Shown: positions 9,387 through 17,986, counted from the first letter of the stretch. The stretch is 64,000 nt of DNA from Leucobacter tenebrionis (GCF_019884725.1 NZ_CP082322.1:496001-560000); one strand, 5' to 3'. Translations and numbers: made by a program. Notes: a model not told the origin generated them from the sequence alone.

Positions 9387-10415
9387 TCAGTCCTCCGGAG
9401 TATCGGCCGCTCCGAGGTGCAGCCGCTGACCGCTGCGCTTGGCCTCGCGATTCATCTTCACGACGCTCGCGATGGTAGCCACCGCCATCGCCGCGACGAT
9501 GAACCCGAGCGAGAACCAGATGCTGATGTCGGGCACCCATTCGACGTGGTGCCCGCCGTTGATGAACGGCAGCTCGTTCTCGTGCAGGGCGTGGAAGACC
9601 AGCTTCACGCCGATGAACGCCAGGATCGCGGCGATGCCGTACTTGAGGTACTCGAGCTTGTCGAGCAGGCCGCCGAGCAGGAAGTAGAGCTGACGCAGAC
9701 CCATGAGCGCGAACACGTTGGCGGTGAAGACGATGAACGGGCTGCGCGTGATGCCGAAGATGGCGGGGATCGAGTCGAGGGCGAACAGCAGGTCGGTGGT
9801 GCCGAGCGAGACGAGCACGAGCAGGAACGGGGTCCACATCCGTTTGCCGTCGACCGTCGTGCGCAGCTTGCCGCCGTCGTAGTGGTCGGAGATCGGCATG
9901 ACCTTCTTCACCTGACGGATGATCCAGCTGTCGCCGCCGTGCTCCTCCTCACCCGGCTTGACCTGCTGCCAAGCGGTCCAGATGAGCCACGCGCCGAAGA
10001 GGAAGAAGATCCAGATGAACCGCTCGATGAGCGCGGCTCCGGCGAGGATGAAGACGCCGCGGAACACCAGCGCCAGGATGATGCCGATCATGAGCGCGCG
10101 CTGCTGGTAGGCGTGCGGCACCTTGAAGCTCGCGAGGATCAGCACGAACACGAAAAGGTTGTCGATCGAGAGGCTGTACTCCGTGAGCCAGCCGGCGAGG
10201 AACTCGGTTCCGTGCTGCACATCGCCCAGCAGGAAGATCGCCCCGGCGAAGAGCAGCGCGAGCAGCACGTAGAAGCCGACCCAGAGGCTGGCCTCGCGCA
10301 TGCTGGGCACGTGGGGGCGCTTGATGATGAGGAGCAGGTCGACGACGAGGATTCCGACGAGCAGAATCATCGAACCGATCTCGAACCAGGGTGGAAGAAC
10401 AGGTGCCACGAACAT
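9387..10415 (-). CDS. TerC/Alx family integral membrane protein, likely Mn2+ efflux
   Basis: 342 residues with about eight or nine hydrophobic segments. The family core is evident: SLSIDNLFVFVLI and ATDLLFALDSIPAIFGI-like GTTDLLFALDSIPAIFG carry the conserved acidic residues inside the membrane, and FTANVFALMGLRQLYFLL follows. TerC/Alx proteins export manganese. This fits the yybP-ykoY riboswitch directly upstream. ATG at 10415 is chosen because GAAAGAG is adjacent; an open frame runs further upstream but is riboswitch sequence. The C-terminus is polar. Confidence 0.9.
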   Translation of the reverse strand: MFVAPVLPPWFEIGSMILLVGILVVDLLLIIKRPHVPSMREASLWVGFYVLLALLFAGAIFLLGDVQHGTEFLAGWLTEYSLSIDNLFVFVLILASFKVPHAYQQRALMIGIILALVFRGVFILAGAALIERFIWIFFLFGAWLIWTAWQQVKPGEEEHGGDSWIIRQVKKVMPISDHYDGGKLRTTVDGKRMWTPFLLVLVSLGTTDLLFALDSIPAIFGITRSPFIVFTANVFALMGLRQLYFLLGGLLDKLEYLKYGIAAILAFIGVKLVFHALHENELPFINGGHHVEWVPDISIWFSLGFIVAAMAVATIASVVKMNREAKRSGQRLHLGAADTPED

Positions 10416-10456
10416 CTCTTTCGGTGCGGCGCGGGTGCGCGGATGAACCGAAAGTC
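10416..10456 (-). promoter_or_regulatory. expression platform of the Mn2+ riboswitch
   Basis: The 3' strand of P1, CTTTCGGT (complement of 10447-10454), is exactly complementary to ACCGAAAG (complement of 10418-10425), which overlaps the GAAAGAG ribosome site of the TerC gene. The loop between is about 22 bases. P1 formation in Mn2+ would free the ribosome site; without metal the 8-bp hairpin would hide it. This is inferred from pairing only. Confidence 0.55.
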
Positions 10457-10572
10457 TCTCCCCGGCGACTCCCCCGGGTGATCCGGCGAGACGGCACCGC
10501 GCTCGCACCGGCCGGGCCACGGAGCCCGGCGTACTGACGACGCGAGCGAAACGGAATACTCCCTTTCGAAGG
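10447..10572 (-). ncRNA. yybP-ykoY manganese riboswitch
   Basis: Read on the minus strand, the leader opens with CGAAAGGGAGTA (the L1 metal-binding loop GGGAGUA of this class), then GTCGTCAGTACG (L3 consensus GUCGUCANU), a GC-rich stem ending in GGCCGG, and closes with GGAGAGACTTTCGG, whose CUUU pairs with AAAG of the 5' end (P1). This order and spacing match the manganese-sensing yybP-ykoY class, which commonly precedes TerC-type genes. A TATGCT -10 box lies just upstream. Confidence 0.85.
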
Positions 10573-10576
10573 CACC

Positions 10577-10582
10577 AGCATA
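10577..10582 (-). promoter_or_regulatory. -10 box for the riboswitch-terC transcript
   Basis: TATGCT (minus strand) lies 5 bases before the first riboswitch bases, giving a start near 10570. No convincing -35 was found. Confidence 0.4.
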
Positions 10583-10697
10583 CCCGAACCCCGGCGATCC
10601 GCGGATCAGGCGCTCGCGAGCCGCCGCGTCTGCTCCCAGCGGCTGAGCGATTCCCCTCGCTACGATGTGATTCTCAATCGCAGACGAAAGGACGCCC

Positions 10698-11438
10698 GTG
10701 ATCGACCGTTCGACCCCGCCGATCGACCGCAGCACCGCTCGCGGCCCCGGCCCCGCCTCCCGCACGCTCGCGGCCTTCATCTTCGCGAGCCGCTGGCTGC
10801 AGGCTCCCCTCTACCTCGGGCTCATCATCGCGCAGGCCATCTACGTGGTGCTGTTCTTCATCGAGCTGTGGCACCTCGTCGAGAACGTGATCGTCACCGG
10901 GCACGTCACGGAAACCGACGTGATGCTGAGCGTGCTCGCGCTCATCGACATCGTGATGATCGCGAACCTGCTCATCATGGTGATCATCGGCGGCTACGAG
11001 ACCTTCGTCTCGAAGATCCGCGTCGAGGGGCATCACGACGAGCCCGAGTGGCTCTCGCACGTCAACACGAACCTGCTCAAGGTGAAGCTCGCGGTGTCGA
11101 TCATCTCGATCTCCTCGATCCACCTGCTCAAGACCTTCATCGAGGTCGGCCGTATGGATAAGGGCGTCGTGCGCAACGCCGACGGATCGGTGCTCTACTC
11201 CTGGGACGGCGTGCTGTGGGAGGTCGCGATCCACCTCGCCTTCATCGTCTCGGCGCTCGCACTCGCGTGGATCGACCGGATGAGCCACCACCACCCTGCG
11301 GTGAAGCAGGATCAGGTGACCGCGGGCCGCATCGAGGCCGGACTGCGGGAGGCTGCCCCGGCTGCCGCCGAGGAGTACGTCACCGTGCGGGTCCCGGCCG
11401 GGACGCAGTTGCCCGAGGGCGCCCGCGTCGTCGAGTAG
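10698..11438 (+). CDS. UPF0114 (YqhA) family membrane protein
   Basis: 246 residues. Three to four membrane segments are clear: LYLGLIIAQAIYVVLFFIEL, VLALIDIVMIANLLIMVIIG and a C-terminal VAIHLAFIVSALALAWID. The central block YETFVSKI...LLKVKLAVSIISISSIHLLKTF is the family signature. Function is unknown, though YqhA relatives are small conserved inner-membrane proteins. GAAAGGACGCCC precedes the GTG start. The last 45 residues are a soluble Ala/Glu-rich tail. It is divergent from the TerC transcript and convergent with aceA. Confidence 0.88.
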   Translation: MIDRSTPPIDRSTARGPGPASRTLAAFIFASRWLQAPLYLGLIIAQAIYVVLFFIELWHLVENVIVTGHVTETDVMLSVLALIDIVMIANLLIMVIIGGYETFVSKIRVEGHHDEPEWLSHVNTNLLKVKLAVSIISISSIHLLKTFIEVGRMDKGVVRNADGSVLYSWDGVLWEVAIHLAFIVSALALAWIDRMSHHHPAVKQDQVTAGRIEAGLREAAPAAAEEYVTVRVPAGTQLPEGARVVE

Positions 11439-11461
11439 ACGCGACCTCGCCCCGGAAGACA

Positions 11462-11495
11462 GAAAGGGGGCCCGGCTTCGGCCGGGCCCCCTTTC
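11462..11495. terminator. bidirectional terminator between UPF0114 gene and aceA
   Basis: A perfect 15-bp GC-rich stem (arms starting GAAAGGGGG and ending CCCCCTTTC) closes a TTCG tetraloop between two converging genes. The short A/T edges give a modest T-run in both directions. Confidence 0.85.
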
Positions 11496-11509
11496 GCGTC
11501 AGCTGCGGC

Positions 11510-13105
11510 TCAGCTGAACTGGTTCATGGTGTTGTCTTTGCCGCCGGCCTTGAGAGCGGCGTCGCCGGCGAAGTACTCCTTGTGGTTGTCGCCGATGTCG
11601 CTGCCGGCCATGTTCTGGTGCTTGACGGTGGCGATCCCCTGACGGATCTCCTGGCGCTGCACGTCGCGCACGTAGGTCAGCATGCCCTCGTCGCCGAAGT
11701 ATCCCTTGGCCAGGTTGTCGGTCGACAGCGCCGCCGTGTGGTAGGTCGGCAGGGTGATGAGGTGGTGGAAGATGCCGGCCCTGGCGGAGCCGTCGCGCTG
11801 GAAGGAGCGGATCTTCTCGTCGGCGAGGCGGGCGAGCTCGGTGCCGTCGTACTCGACGCTCATGAGGTTGTCGCGATCGTAGGCCGAGACGTCCTCCCCC
11901 TGCTCGACGAGCAGATCGTAGGCCTGCTGGCGGAAGTTGAGGGTCCAGTTGAACGACGGGCTGTTGTTGTACACGAGCTTCGCGTTCGGGACCGCCTCGC
12001 GAATGCGGTCGACCATGCCGGCGATCTGCTCGACGTGCGGCTTCTCGGTCTCGATCCACAGCAGATCCGCGCCGTTCTTCAGCGAGGTGATGCAGTCGAG
12101 CACGACGCGATCCTCGCCCGTGCCCTTGCGGAACTGGTAGAGGTTCGAGGGGAGGCGCTTCGGGCGCAGCAGCTTGCCGTCGCACTTGATGACCACATCG
12201 CCGTTGCCGAGATCGCTCTCGGAGATCTCCTCGACGTCGAGGAACGAGTTGTACTGGTCTCCCAGATCGCCGGGCGTATTCGTGACGGCGAGCTTCTGGG
12301 TGAGGCCGGCCCCGAGCGAGTCGGTGCGGGCGACGATCACGCCGTTGTCGATGCCGAGCTCGAGGAACGCGTAGCGCACGGCGTTGATCTTGGCGATGAA
12401 GTCCTCGTGCGGAACGGTGACCTTGCCGTCCTGGTGCCCGCACTGCTTCTCGTCGGAGACCTGGTTCTCGATCTGGATCGCGCAGGCGCCCGCCTCGATC
12501 ATCTTCTTCGCGAGCAGATAGGTCGCCTCGGGGTTGCCGAAGCCGGCGTCGATGTCGGCGATGATCGGCACGACGTGGGTCTCGTAGTTGTCGATCTGCG
12601 ACTGGATGAACTCGACCGCGGTCTCGTCGCCCGCGCGGCGGGCTTCGTCGAGCTGGGTGAACAGTAGATCGAGCTCGCGGGCGTCGGCCTGGCGCAGGAA
12701 CGTGTAGAGCTCCTCGATGAGGGCCGGCACCGCGGTCTTCTCGTGCATCGACTGGTCGGGCAGCGGGCCGAACTCGGAGCGCAGGGCGGCGACCATCCAG
12801 CCGGAGAGGTAGAGGTAGCGCTTCTTCGTGGTCTCGAGGTGCTTCTTGATCGAGATCATCTTCTGCTGCCCGATGAACCCGTGCCAGACGCCGAGCGACT
12901 GGGTATAGAGCGATGCATCGGCGTCGTACTCTGCCATGTCGCGGCGCATGATGTCGGCCGTGTACTGCGCGATCTCGAGCCCCGTGCGGAACCGGTTCTG
13001 GGCCCGCATCCGGGCGACGTGCTCGGGGTTGATCGCATCCCAGCCTGAGCCGTTCTGCTCCTTGAGCGCCTCGACGGCCTCGATATCGTTCTGGAACGCA
13101 GTCAT
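11510..13105 (-). CDS. aceA: isocitrate lyase
   Basis: 531 residues. Cleaves isocitrate to succinate and glyoxylate, the entry of the glyoxylate shunt used on acetate or fatty acids. The active-site loop reads KQCGHQDGKV rather than KKCGH, which with the ~530-residue length marks the longer ICL subgroup known from Pseudomonas. Other signatures are WHGFIGQQKMIS, PIIADIDAGFGN (metal-binding aspartates), IQIENQVSDEKQ and YNNSPSFNWTLNF. AAGGAGTC precedes the ATG. No malate synthase gene is nearby. Confidence 0.95.
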   Translation of the reverse strand: MTAFQNDIEAVEALKEQNGSGWDAINPEHVARMRAQNRFRTGLEIAQYTADIMRRDMAEYDADASLYTQSLGVWHGFIGQQKMISIKKHLETTKKRYLYLSGWMVAALRSEFGPLPDQSMHEKTAVPALIEELYTFLRQADARELDLLFTQLDEARRAGDETAVEFIQSQIDNYETHVVPIIADIDAGFGNPEATYLLAKKMIEAGACAIQIENQVSDEKQCGHQDGKVTVPHEDFIAKINAVRYAFLELGIDNGVIVARTDSLGAGLTQKLAVTNTPGDLGDQYNSFLDVEEISESDLGNGDVVIKCDGKLLRPKRLPSNLYQFRKGTGEDRVVLDCITSLKNGADLLWIETEKPHVEQIAGMVDRIREAVPNAKLVYNNSPSFNWTLNFRQQAYDLLVEQGEDVSAYDRDNLMSVEYDGTELARLADEKIRSFQRDGSARAGIFHHLITLPTYHTAALSTDNLAKGYFGDEGMLTYVRDVQRQEIRQGIATVKHQNMAGSDIGDNHKEYFAGDAALKAGGKDNTMNQFS

Positions 13106-13324
13106 GCTGACTCCTTCGTGTGATGGCGGCTAGCTCCGATATGAACTACTTCTACTTTGGGGCAGCCAGGACACCTCCCGTGCGCCAAATCGGGTGTGAA
13201 TATTCGCGGTATTTCTGCACGGCGGAAAATTTGACCTCGAGCACGGGATCGGACTGCCTCCTCCGGGCGCACTTCGCGCGCTGGGGAGCAGATAGACTAA
13301 GGACGGACCTCGCAGCGGGTCTTC
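13106..13324. promoter_or_regulatory. aceA/tRNA-Leu divergent control region
   Basis: 219 bases without a gene. It holds a symmetric GTGAATATTCGC (13196-13207, core GAATATTC) that could be an operator for aceA, and TAGACT (13293-13298), a plausible -10 box about 27 bases before the tRNA. Neither assignment has more support than position. Confidence 0.3.
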
Positions 13325-13406
<82 letters not shown>

Positions 13407-13423
13407 CGAAATGAGGGATGTTT

Positions 13424-14446
13424 ATGACCCGTCTCTTGGACAGCCGTCTCCCGATCGTCGCGGCACCCATGGCGGGTGGCCCCTCGACGGTCGCGCTGGC
13501 GCGAGCCGTCGCTTCGGCCGGGGGCTTCCCGTTCCTGGCCGGTGGATACAAGCCCCGCGAAGCGTTGGAGAAGGAGATCGCCGCCGTGCGCGCGGCGGAC
13601 ATCGCCTTCGGCGTCAACCTCTTCGTGCCGTCCGGTGAATCGGTGGACGAGGCCGCCTTCGCCGCGTACGCGGAGGAACTGCGAGCCGAGGCCGACGCGT
13701 ACGGGCTCGAACTGGACCCGTCCCCCGTGCAGGACGACGACGGGTGGGGTGAGAAGCTCGCGCTGCTGACCGAGGATCCCGTGCCTGTGGTGTCCTTGAC
13801 CTTCGGCCTCCCCGACCGCGCCGACATCGCCGCCCTCCGCCGGGCGGGCACCCGCGTCATAGCCACGGTGACCTCGCCCGGGGAGGCCCGGCTCGCGCGG
13901 GAGGCCGGCGTCGACGGCCTCGTCGTCCAGGGGTCGCAGGCGGGTGGTCACAGCGCCGTGTTCGACGGCACCCGGGATCCCGAATCGATCACGACCGCCG
14001 CGCTCGTGCGGCGCGTGCTGCAGGCCGTGGATCTGCCGCTGATCGCAGCGGGCGGGGTCGACGGGCCGGGGGCCGTGCGCGAACTGCTCGAGGCCGGCGC
14101 GCAGGCCGTAGCGGTCGGAACGCTGCTGCTCCGCACGGACGAAGCCGGCACCTCGCCGGCGCACCGAGCCGCCCTGGGCTCCCCCTCGTTCACGCAGACC
14201 GTGCTCACCCGAGTCTTCACGGGTCGCCCCGCACGCGCGCTGCGCAACGGATTCATCGATCGGCATCAGGCGGCGTCGATCGACGGCTACCCCGCCGTGC
14301 ACCACCTGACTCGCTCGCTCCGCGCCGCAGCGGGCCGGGCCGGCGACGCGGATCGGTTGCATCTCTGGGCCGGCGCCGGCTGGCGCAGCGCCCCGACCGG
14401 TTCCGCCGCCGATGCCGTCGAGTGGTTGACCTCAGAACTCGACTGA
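13424..14446 (+). CDS. nitronate monooxygenase family flavoprotein
   Basis: 340 residues. TIM-barrel FMN enzyme of the 2-nitropropane dioxygenase family, which oxidises toxic nitronates. Seen: IVAAPMAGGPST at the N-terminus, VVQGSQAGGH containing the likely catalytic histidine, PLIAAGGVDGPGAVREL and QAVAVGTLLLRTDEAGTS (phosphate-binding loop). ATG at 13424 is preferred over ATG at 13418 because GAGGG then sits six bases away instead of touching the start. It starts 17 bases after the tRNA and may share its transcript. Confidence 0.88.
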   Translation: MTRLLDSRLPIVAAPMAGGPSTVALARAVASAGGFPFLAGGYKPREALEKEIAAVRAADIAFGVNLFVPSGESVDEAAFAAYAEELRAEADAYGLELDPSPVQDDDGWGEKLALLTEDPVPVVSLTFGLPDRADIAALRRAGTRVIATVTSPGEARLAREAGVDGLVVQGSQAGGHSAVFDGTRDPESITTAALVRRVLQAVDLPLIAAGGVDGPGAVRELLEAGAQAVAVGTLLLRTDEAGTSPAHRAALGSPSFTQTVLTRVFTGRPARALRNGFIDRHQAASIDGYPAVHHLTRSLRAAAGRAGDADRLHLWAGAGWRSAPTGSAADAVEWLTSELD

Positions 14447-14486
14447 GCCCGCGGCCCGGGTCGAGTCCGGCCGCTCCGATGTTTGG

Positions 14487-14499
14487 CAATGCCCCATTG
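14487..14499. promoter_or_regulatory. possible operator CAATG-CCC-CATTG before the XRE-cupin gene
   Basis: Perfect 5-bp inverted arms around CCC, just upstream of a TATTCT -10 box (14506-14511) that ends six bases before the ATG at 14518. Position in the -35 region suggests autoregulation; inference only. Confidence 0.4.
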
Positions 14500-14517
14500 G
14501 TGCATTATTCTGCACTT

Positions 14518-15123
14518 ATGGATCAGGGAGCAGAGTCGCTCGCGCGCGCTATCGGCGCTCGGGTGAAGCAGGAGCGGAACGCTCGCGGATGGACGCTGGA
14601 TCAGCTGTCGGAGCATGCCGGGGTGAGCCGACGGATGGTCGTGAACGTGGAGCAGGGCGGGGTCAACCCGAGCGTGGGCACGCTGCTGCGGCTCTCCGAT
14701 GCTCTGGGGGTGGGACTCCCGTCCCTCGTCGAGGCTCCTGCACCGCGGACGGCGAAGCTCACTCCGGCCGGCGGCGGCGCGGTGCTGTGGGCCGGGGAAC
14801 GTGGCGGGCGCGGCGTGCTCGTCGCCGGTACGGAACCCCCGGACGTGGTCGAGCTCTGGGACTGGACGCTGGGGCCCGGTGAACAGCATCGGAGCGAGGA
14901 GCACGCTACCGGCACCCGTGAGCTGCTCCAGGTGCTGGAGGGCGCGATGATCGTCGAAGCCGGAGGCGAGTCGCACGAACTGGCCGCCGGGGACGCCCTG
15001 TCCTTCTTCGGCGATGTCCCCCACTCCTACACCAACCCCGATAATGCGCCCGCGCGTTTCTCGCTCTGCGTCTACGAACCGGGCGTCGGCCGCCAGTACA
15101 GAAACGGAGCCGTGGATGCCTGA
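14518..15123 (+). CDS. XRE-family regulator with C-terminal cupin domain
   Basis: 201 residues. N-terminal helix-turn-helix (about 9-65): LARAIGARVKQERNARGW, then VSRRMVVNVEQGGVNPS with the recognition helix. The C-terminal half is a cupin barrel (EQHRSEEHATGTRELLQVLEG, SFFGDVPHSYTNP), which usually binds a small ligand. This class often controls neighbouring amino-acid or osmolyte genes. ATG at 14518 has TATTCT six bases upstream and no ribosome site, so it is likely leaderless. It overlaps the next gene by eight bases, heading a five-gene operon. Confidence 0.88.
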   Translation: MDQGAESLARAIGARVKQERNARGWTLDQLSEHAGVSRRMVVNVEQGGVNPSVGTLLRLSDALGVGLPSLVEAPAPRTAKLTPAGGGAVLWAGERGGRGVLVAGTEPPDVVELWDWTLGPGEQHRSEEHATGTRELLQVLEGAMIVEAGGESHELAAGDALSFFGDVPHSYTNPDNAPARFSLCVYEPGVGRQYRNGAVDA

Positions 15124-15835
15124 GATCCTCAGTCCCGATGAGTTCCTCACCGCGAGCGCGGTCGAACCCGAGGTGTTCGAGCTTCGCCCGGATTACCGCG
15201 CCCTGCTGCTCGTCGCAGAGGGGCTGGACGCGGAGGCGACCTCCCCCGCGGCAGACGCGCTGGTCGAACGAGCCGAATCGCATGCCGAGGAGCTCCTCGC
15301 CGCGTCCCCGGTGACCGAGCTGCCGCATGTCGCCGCCTGGAGGGAGGCGTACCGAGCCTTCGGGGCGAAGCCGCAACGCACTCGGAACAGCCTCGAGGCG
15401 TTGACTCGTCGGGCTGAGCAGGGGTTGCCTCGCATCAACGCGCTCACCGATGTCTACAACGCGATCTCGGTGCTGCATCAGATCCCTCTCGGCGGTGAGG
15501 ACTTCGACCGCTACGACGGGCCGGCGCGTCTGATCCGCGCCACGGGGGCCGAGCCGTTCGACACGACCGCGAACGGGGAGGCCGCGATCGAGCATCCCGA
15601 GGCCGGCGAGGTCGTCTGGTGCGACGATGCCGGAGTGACCTGTCGTCGCTGGAACTGGCGGCAGGGACAGCGCACAGCGCTGACGAACAGCACCCGGACC
15701 GCGTTCTTCATCATGGACGCCCTCGCACCGATGACCGACGACGAACTGTCCGCAGCCGGCGACGCCCTCATCGAGGCGCTGTCGGCCGTATGCCCCCGGA
15801 TGAGGACCTCCCGTCGCCTGATCGGGGCGCTGTGA
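15116..15835 (+). CDS. B3/4 domain protein (phenylalanyl-tRNA synthetase editing-like)
   Basis: 239 residues. The B3/B4 fold is the domain of PheRS beta that hydrolyses mischarged Tyr-tRNA(Phe); freestanding copies may edit in trans. Diagnostic stretch: WREAYRAFGAKPQRTRNSLEAL followed by LPRINALTDVYNAISVLHQIPLGGEDFD, and a C-terminal half with EVVWCDDAGVTCRRWNWRQ. The start at 15116 has GGAG upstream and overlaps the regulator gene. The domain with an RhtA-like exporter next door suggests handling of an unusual amino acid (inference). Confidence 0.82.
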   Translation: MPEILSPDEFLTASAVEPEVFELRPDYRALLLVAEGLDAEATSPAADALVERAESHAEELLAASPVTELPHVAAWREAYRAFGAKPQRTRNSLEALTRRAEQGLPRINALTDVYNAISVLHQIPLGGEDFDRYDGPARLIRATGAEPFDTTANGEAAIEHPEAGEVVWCDDAGVTCRRWNWRQGQRTALTNSTRTAFFIMDALAPMTDDELSAAGDALIEALSAVCPRMRTSRRLIGAL

Positions 15836-16728
15836 GCGCGCCCATGAGAGTTCCCGCGTGGTCGTTGGCCGTCATCGCGATGCTCTCCGTGCAGCTCTCG
15901 AACGCCCTCTCGGTGCCGGTCATCGATCAGGTGGGTCCCGCCGGTACCGCCTGGTTGCGCATGTGCTTCGGCGCGGCGCTCCTCTGGCTCATCGCCCGGC
16001 CCGCGATCCGGTCGATACGGCGCCAGGATCTGCCCGCGCTGCTCGCCCTCGGGGTGGTGACGGGGTTCATGACGACCTTCTTCCTCGCGGCGGTGGATCG
16101 CATTCCGCTGGGCACCGCGGTTTCGATCGAGTTCCTCGGCCCGCTCACCGTGGCCGGGGTGATGAGCAGGCAGCGCAAGGCGCTGATGTGGCCGGCGCTC
16201 GCGCTGGTCGGCGTGGTGCTGCTCACCGAGCCCTGGCACGGCGCCATCGACCTCGCCGGGGTCGGCTTCGCGGCCGCCGCCGGCGCCTGCTGGGGCCTCT
16301 ACAACCTGCTCACTCAGCACGTCGGCGACCGGTTCTCGGGTATCAGCGGACTCTCGCTCACGATCCCCGTCGCCGCCATCGCCACGATGCCGGTGGGCCT
16401 GCCGCAGGTGATCGCGGGCGACTTCACCTGGTGGGTACTGCCCGCCGCTGCGGGGATCGCGCTGATCACACCGGTGATCGCGTTCGGGCTCGAGATGCTC
16501 GCACTGCGCCGCATGACGCACACCGCGTTCGGCACGCTGCTGTCGATCGAGCCTGCGTTCGGGATCCTCATCGGCCTGCTCGTGCTCGCCCAGTCCCCGA
16601 CGCCGATGCAGCTCGCGGGCATCGCCCTGGTCGTCGTCGCCGGCGCAGCCGCCCAACGGGGCGGTGCACGCACCGCCGATCCGGCCCCGCCTGCAGTAGC
16701 CCGCCCCGCCGCGAAGGAGACTCCATGA
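15832..16728 (+). CDS. EamA/RhtA-family transporter (likely amino-acid exporter)
   Basis: 298 residues, about ten membrane segments in two EamA repeats, e.g. WSLAVIAMLSVQLSNALSV, FFLAAVDRIPLGTAVSIEFL and GVGFAAAAGACWGLYNLL. RhtA-type proteins export threonine/homoserine. GTG at 15832 overlaps the previous stop by four bases; ATG at 15844 is an alternative. The hydrophilic tail after residue 275 is Ala/Pro-rich. It is part of the XRE-cupin operon; a second, unlinked EamA gene lies at 18187-19131. Confidence 0.87.
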   Translation: MSAPMRVPAWSLAVIAMLSVQLSNALSVPVIDQVGPAGTAWLRMCFGAALLWLIARPAIRSIRRQDLPALLALGVVTGFMTTFFLAAVDRIPLGTAVSIEFLGPLTVAGVMSRQRKALMWPALALVGVVLLTEPWHGAIDLAGVGFAAAAGACWGLYNLLTQHVGDRFSGISGLSLTIPVAAIATMPVGLPQVIAGDFTWWVLPAAAGIALITPVIAFGLEMLALRRMTHTAFGTLLSIEPAFGILIGLLVLAQSPTPMQLAGIALVVVAGAAAQRGGARTADPAPPAVARPAAKETP

Positions 16729-17087
16729 CCGCCACCCCGAAGTACAGCTCCACGTTCATCTTCGAAATCCGGGAGCTCACCGACGAGTTCCATCGCATCG
16801 ATGGCGAGATCGCCGAGCGCGCCCGCCGGATCCCCGGCTTCCTCGGCGAGGAGGCGTGGCACAACGAGGAAGCGGGTCTGCACGCCGAGGTCTACTACTG
16901 GAGCGACATGGAGGCTCTACGCGAGCTGATCGGCATGGACACGCACCGGCTCGCTAAAGCTCGTCACGGGGAGTGGATCGGCGAGTATCGCGTCGTGATC
17001 TCCGAGGTGCAGTCGGTCTACGGCAACCCGCTGCTCGGTCTCGCGCATCGCCCAGGACAGGACCAAGAACAGGAGGAGCAGGCATGA
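16725..17087 (+). CDS. antibiotic-biosynthesis-monooxygenase-fold (ABM) protein
   Basis: 120 residues, one dimeric alpha/beta-barrel ferredoxin-like domain. Typical features are FIFEIRELTDEFHRI near the start, GFLGEEAWHNEEAG in the middle and YWSDMEALRELIGMDTHRLAK before the last strand. Some members oxidise quinones or heme; many have no known substrate. It starts with a four-base overlap with the exporter (GAAGGAG upstream) and ends with a four-base overlap into the aldolase gene. The C-terminal tail is Gln/Glu-rich. Confidence 0.78.
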   Translation: MTATPKYSSTFIFEIRELTDEFHRIDGEIAERARRIPGFLGEEAWHNEEAGLHAEVYYWSDMEALRELIGMDTHRLAKARHGEWIGEYRVVISEVQSVYGNPLLGLAHRPGQDQEQEEQA

Positions 17088-17986
17088 CCGCCCTCTTCAC
17101 CGGCCTCTCGGCCTACCCGCTCACCCCGCTCCACGACGACCGGGTCGACGAGCGCGCGTTCGCCGGGCTCATCGAGCGCCTCGCCACGGCGGGAGTGGAC
17201 TCGATCACCGCACTCGGGTCGACGGGGTCCTACGCATACCTCAGCGTCGCCGAACGCGCCCGCGTCGCCCGGCTCGCCGTGCAGCATGCGGGCGGGACCC
17301 CCGTGTTCGTGGGCGTCGGAGGTCTGCGCACCTCGCACGTGCTCACCCACGTCGACGACGCGGAACAAGCGGGCGCGTCAGGCCTGCTGCTGGCGCCCAT
17401 GACCTATCAGCCGCTCACAGCCGACGACGTGTTCGAGCTGTTCCGCGCAGTCACCGAGCACACGGATCTACCGGTGATCGTCTACGACAACCCCGGCACC
17501 ACGCACTTCGCGTTCACCACCGGGCTGTACGCACGCATCGCCGAACTGCCCGGCATCGCCTCGATCAAGATCCCCGGCGTCCCCTCAGACCCCGATGCGG
17601 CACGGGCGCGCGTCGCGGAGATCCGACGGGTCGTGCCGGCACACGTCACGATCGGCGTCTCGGGCGACGCCTTCGCCGCGACCGGCCTGAATGCGGGCTG
17701 CGACGCCTGGTACTCGGTGATCGGCGGTACTCTGCCCGATCCGGCACTCGCCATCACCCGTGCCGCGCAGCAGGGCCGTGCATCCGAGGCGGCCGCGGAA
17801 TCCGAGCGCCTCGCTCCGCTGTGGGCGCTCTTCTCGGAGTCCGGAGGCAGCCTGCGGGTGACCGCCGCGATCGCTGAACACCTCGGCCTCGCCCCCGACC
17901 GCTGCCTCCCGCTACCGATACAGGGCCTCACCGGACCGCAGCGCGCCCGAGTGGCGCAGGTCGTGGACGAACTCGGCCTCGCCTGA
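17084..17986 (+). CDS. dihydrodipicolinate synthase (DapA) family aldolase
   Basis: 300 residues, TIM-barrel class I aldolase. Catalytic landmarks are present: GSTGSYAYLS (GTTGE loop variant with Ser), VIVYDNPGTT (the Y-N-P tyrosine) and the Schiff-base lysine in IASIKIPGVPSD. The GTTGE glutamate is replaced by SYAY, which argues against true DapA and for another 2-oxo-acid substrate. It is the last gene of the XRE-cupin operon, preceded by AGGAGGAG. Confidence 0.85.
   Translation: MTALFTGLSAYPLTPLHDDRVDERAFAGLIERLATAGVDSITALGSTGSYAYLSVAERARVARLAVQHAGGTPVFVGVGGLRTSHVLTHVDDAEQAGASGLLLAPMTYQPLTADDVFELFRAVTEHTDLPVIVYDNPGTTHFAFTTGLYARIAELPGIASIKIPGVPSDPDAARARVAEIRRVVPAHVTIGVSGDAFAATGLNAGCDAWYSVIGGTLPDPALAITRAAQQGRASEAAAESERLAPLWALFSESGGSLRVTAAIAEHLGLAPDRCLPLPIQGLTGPQRARVAQVVDELGLA

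Noticed and set aside
13196..13207. RamB- or GlxR-type site for aceA
   Set aside because: The dyad GTGAATATTCGC does not match the RamB or GlxR consensus I know. It is kept only as a note in the control region.
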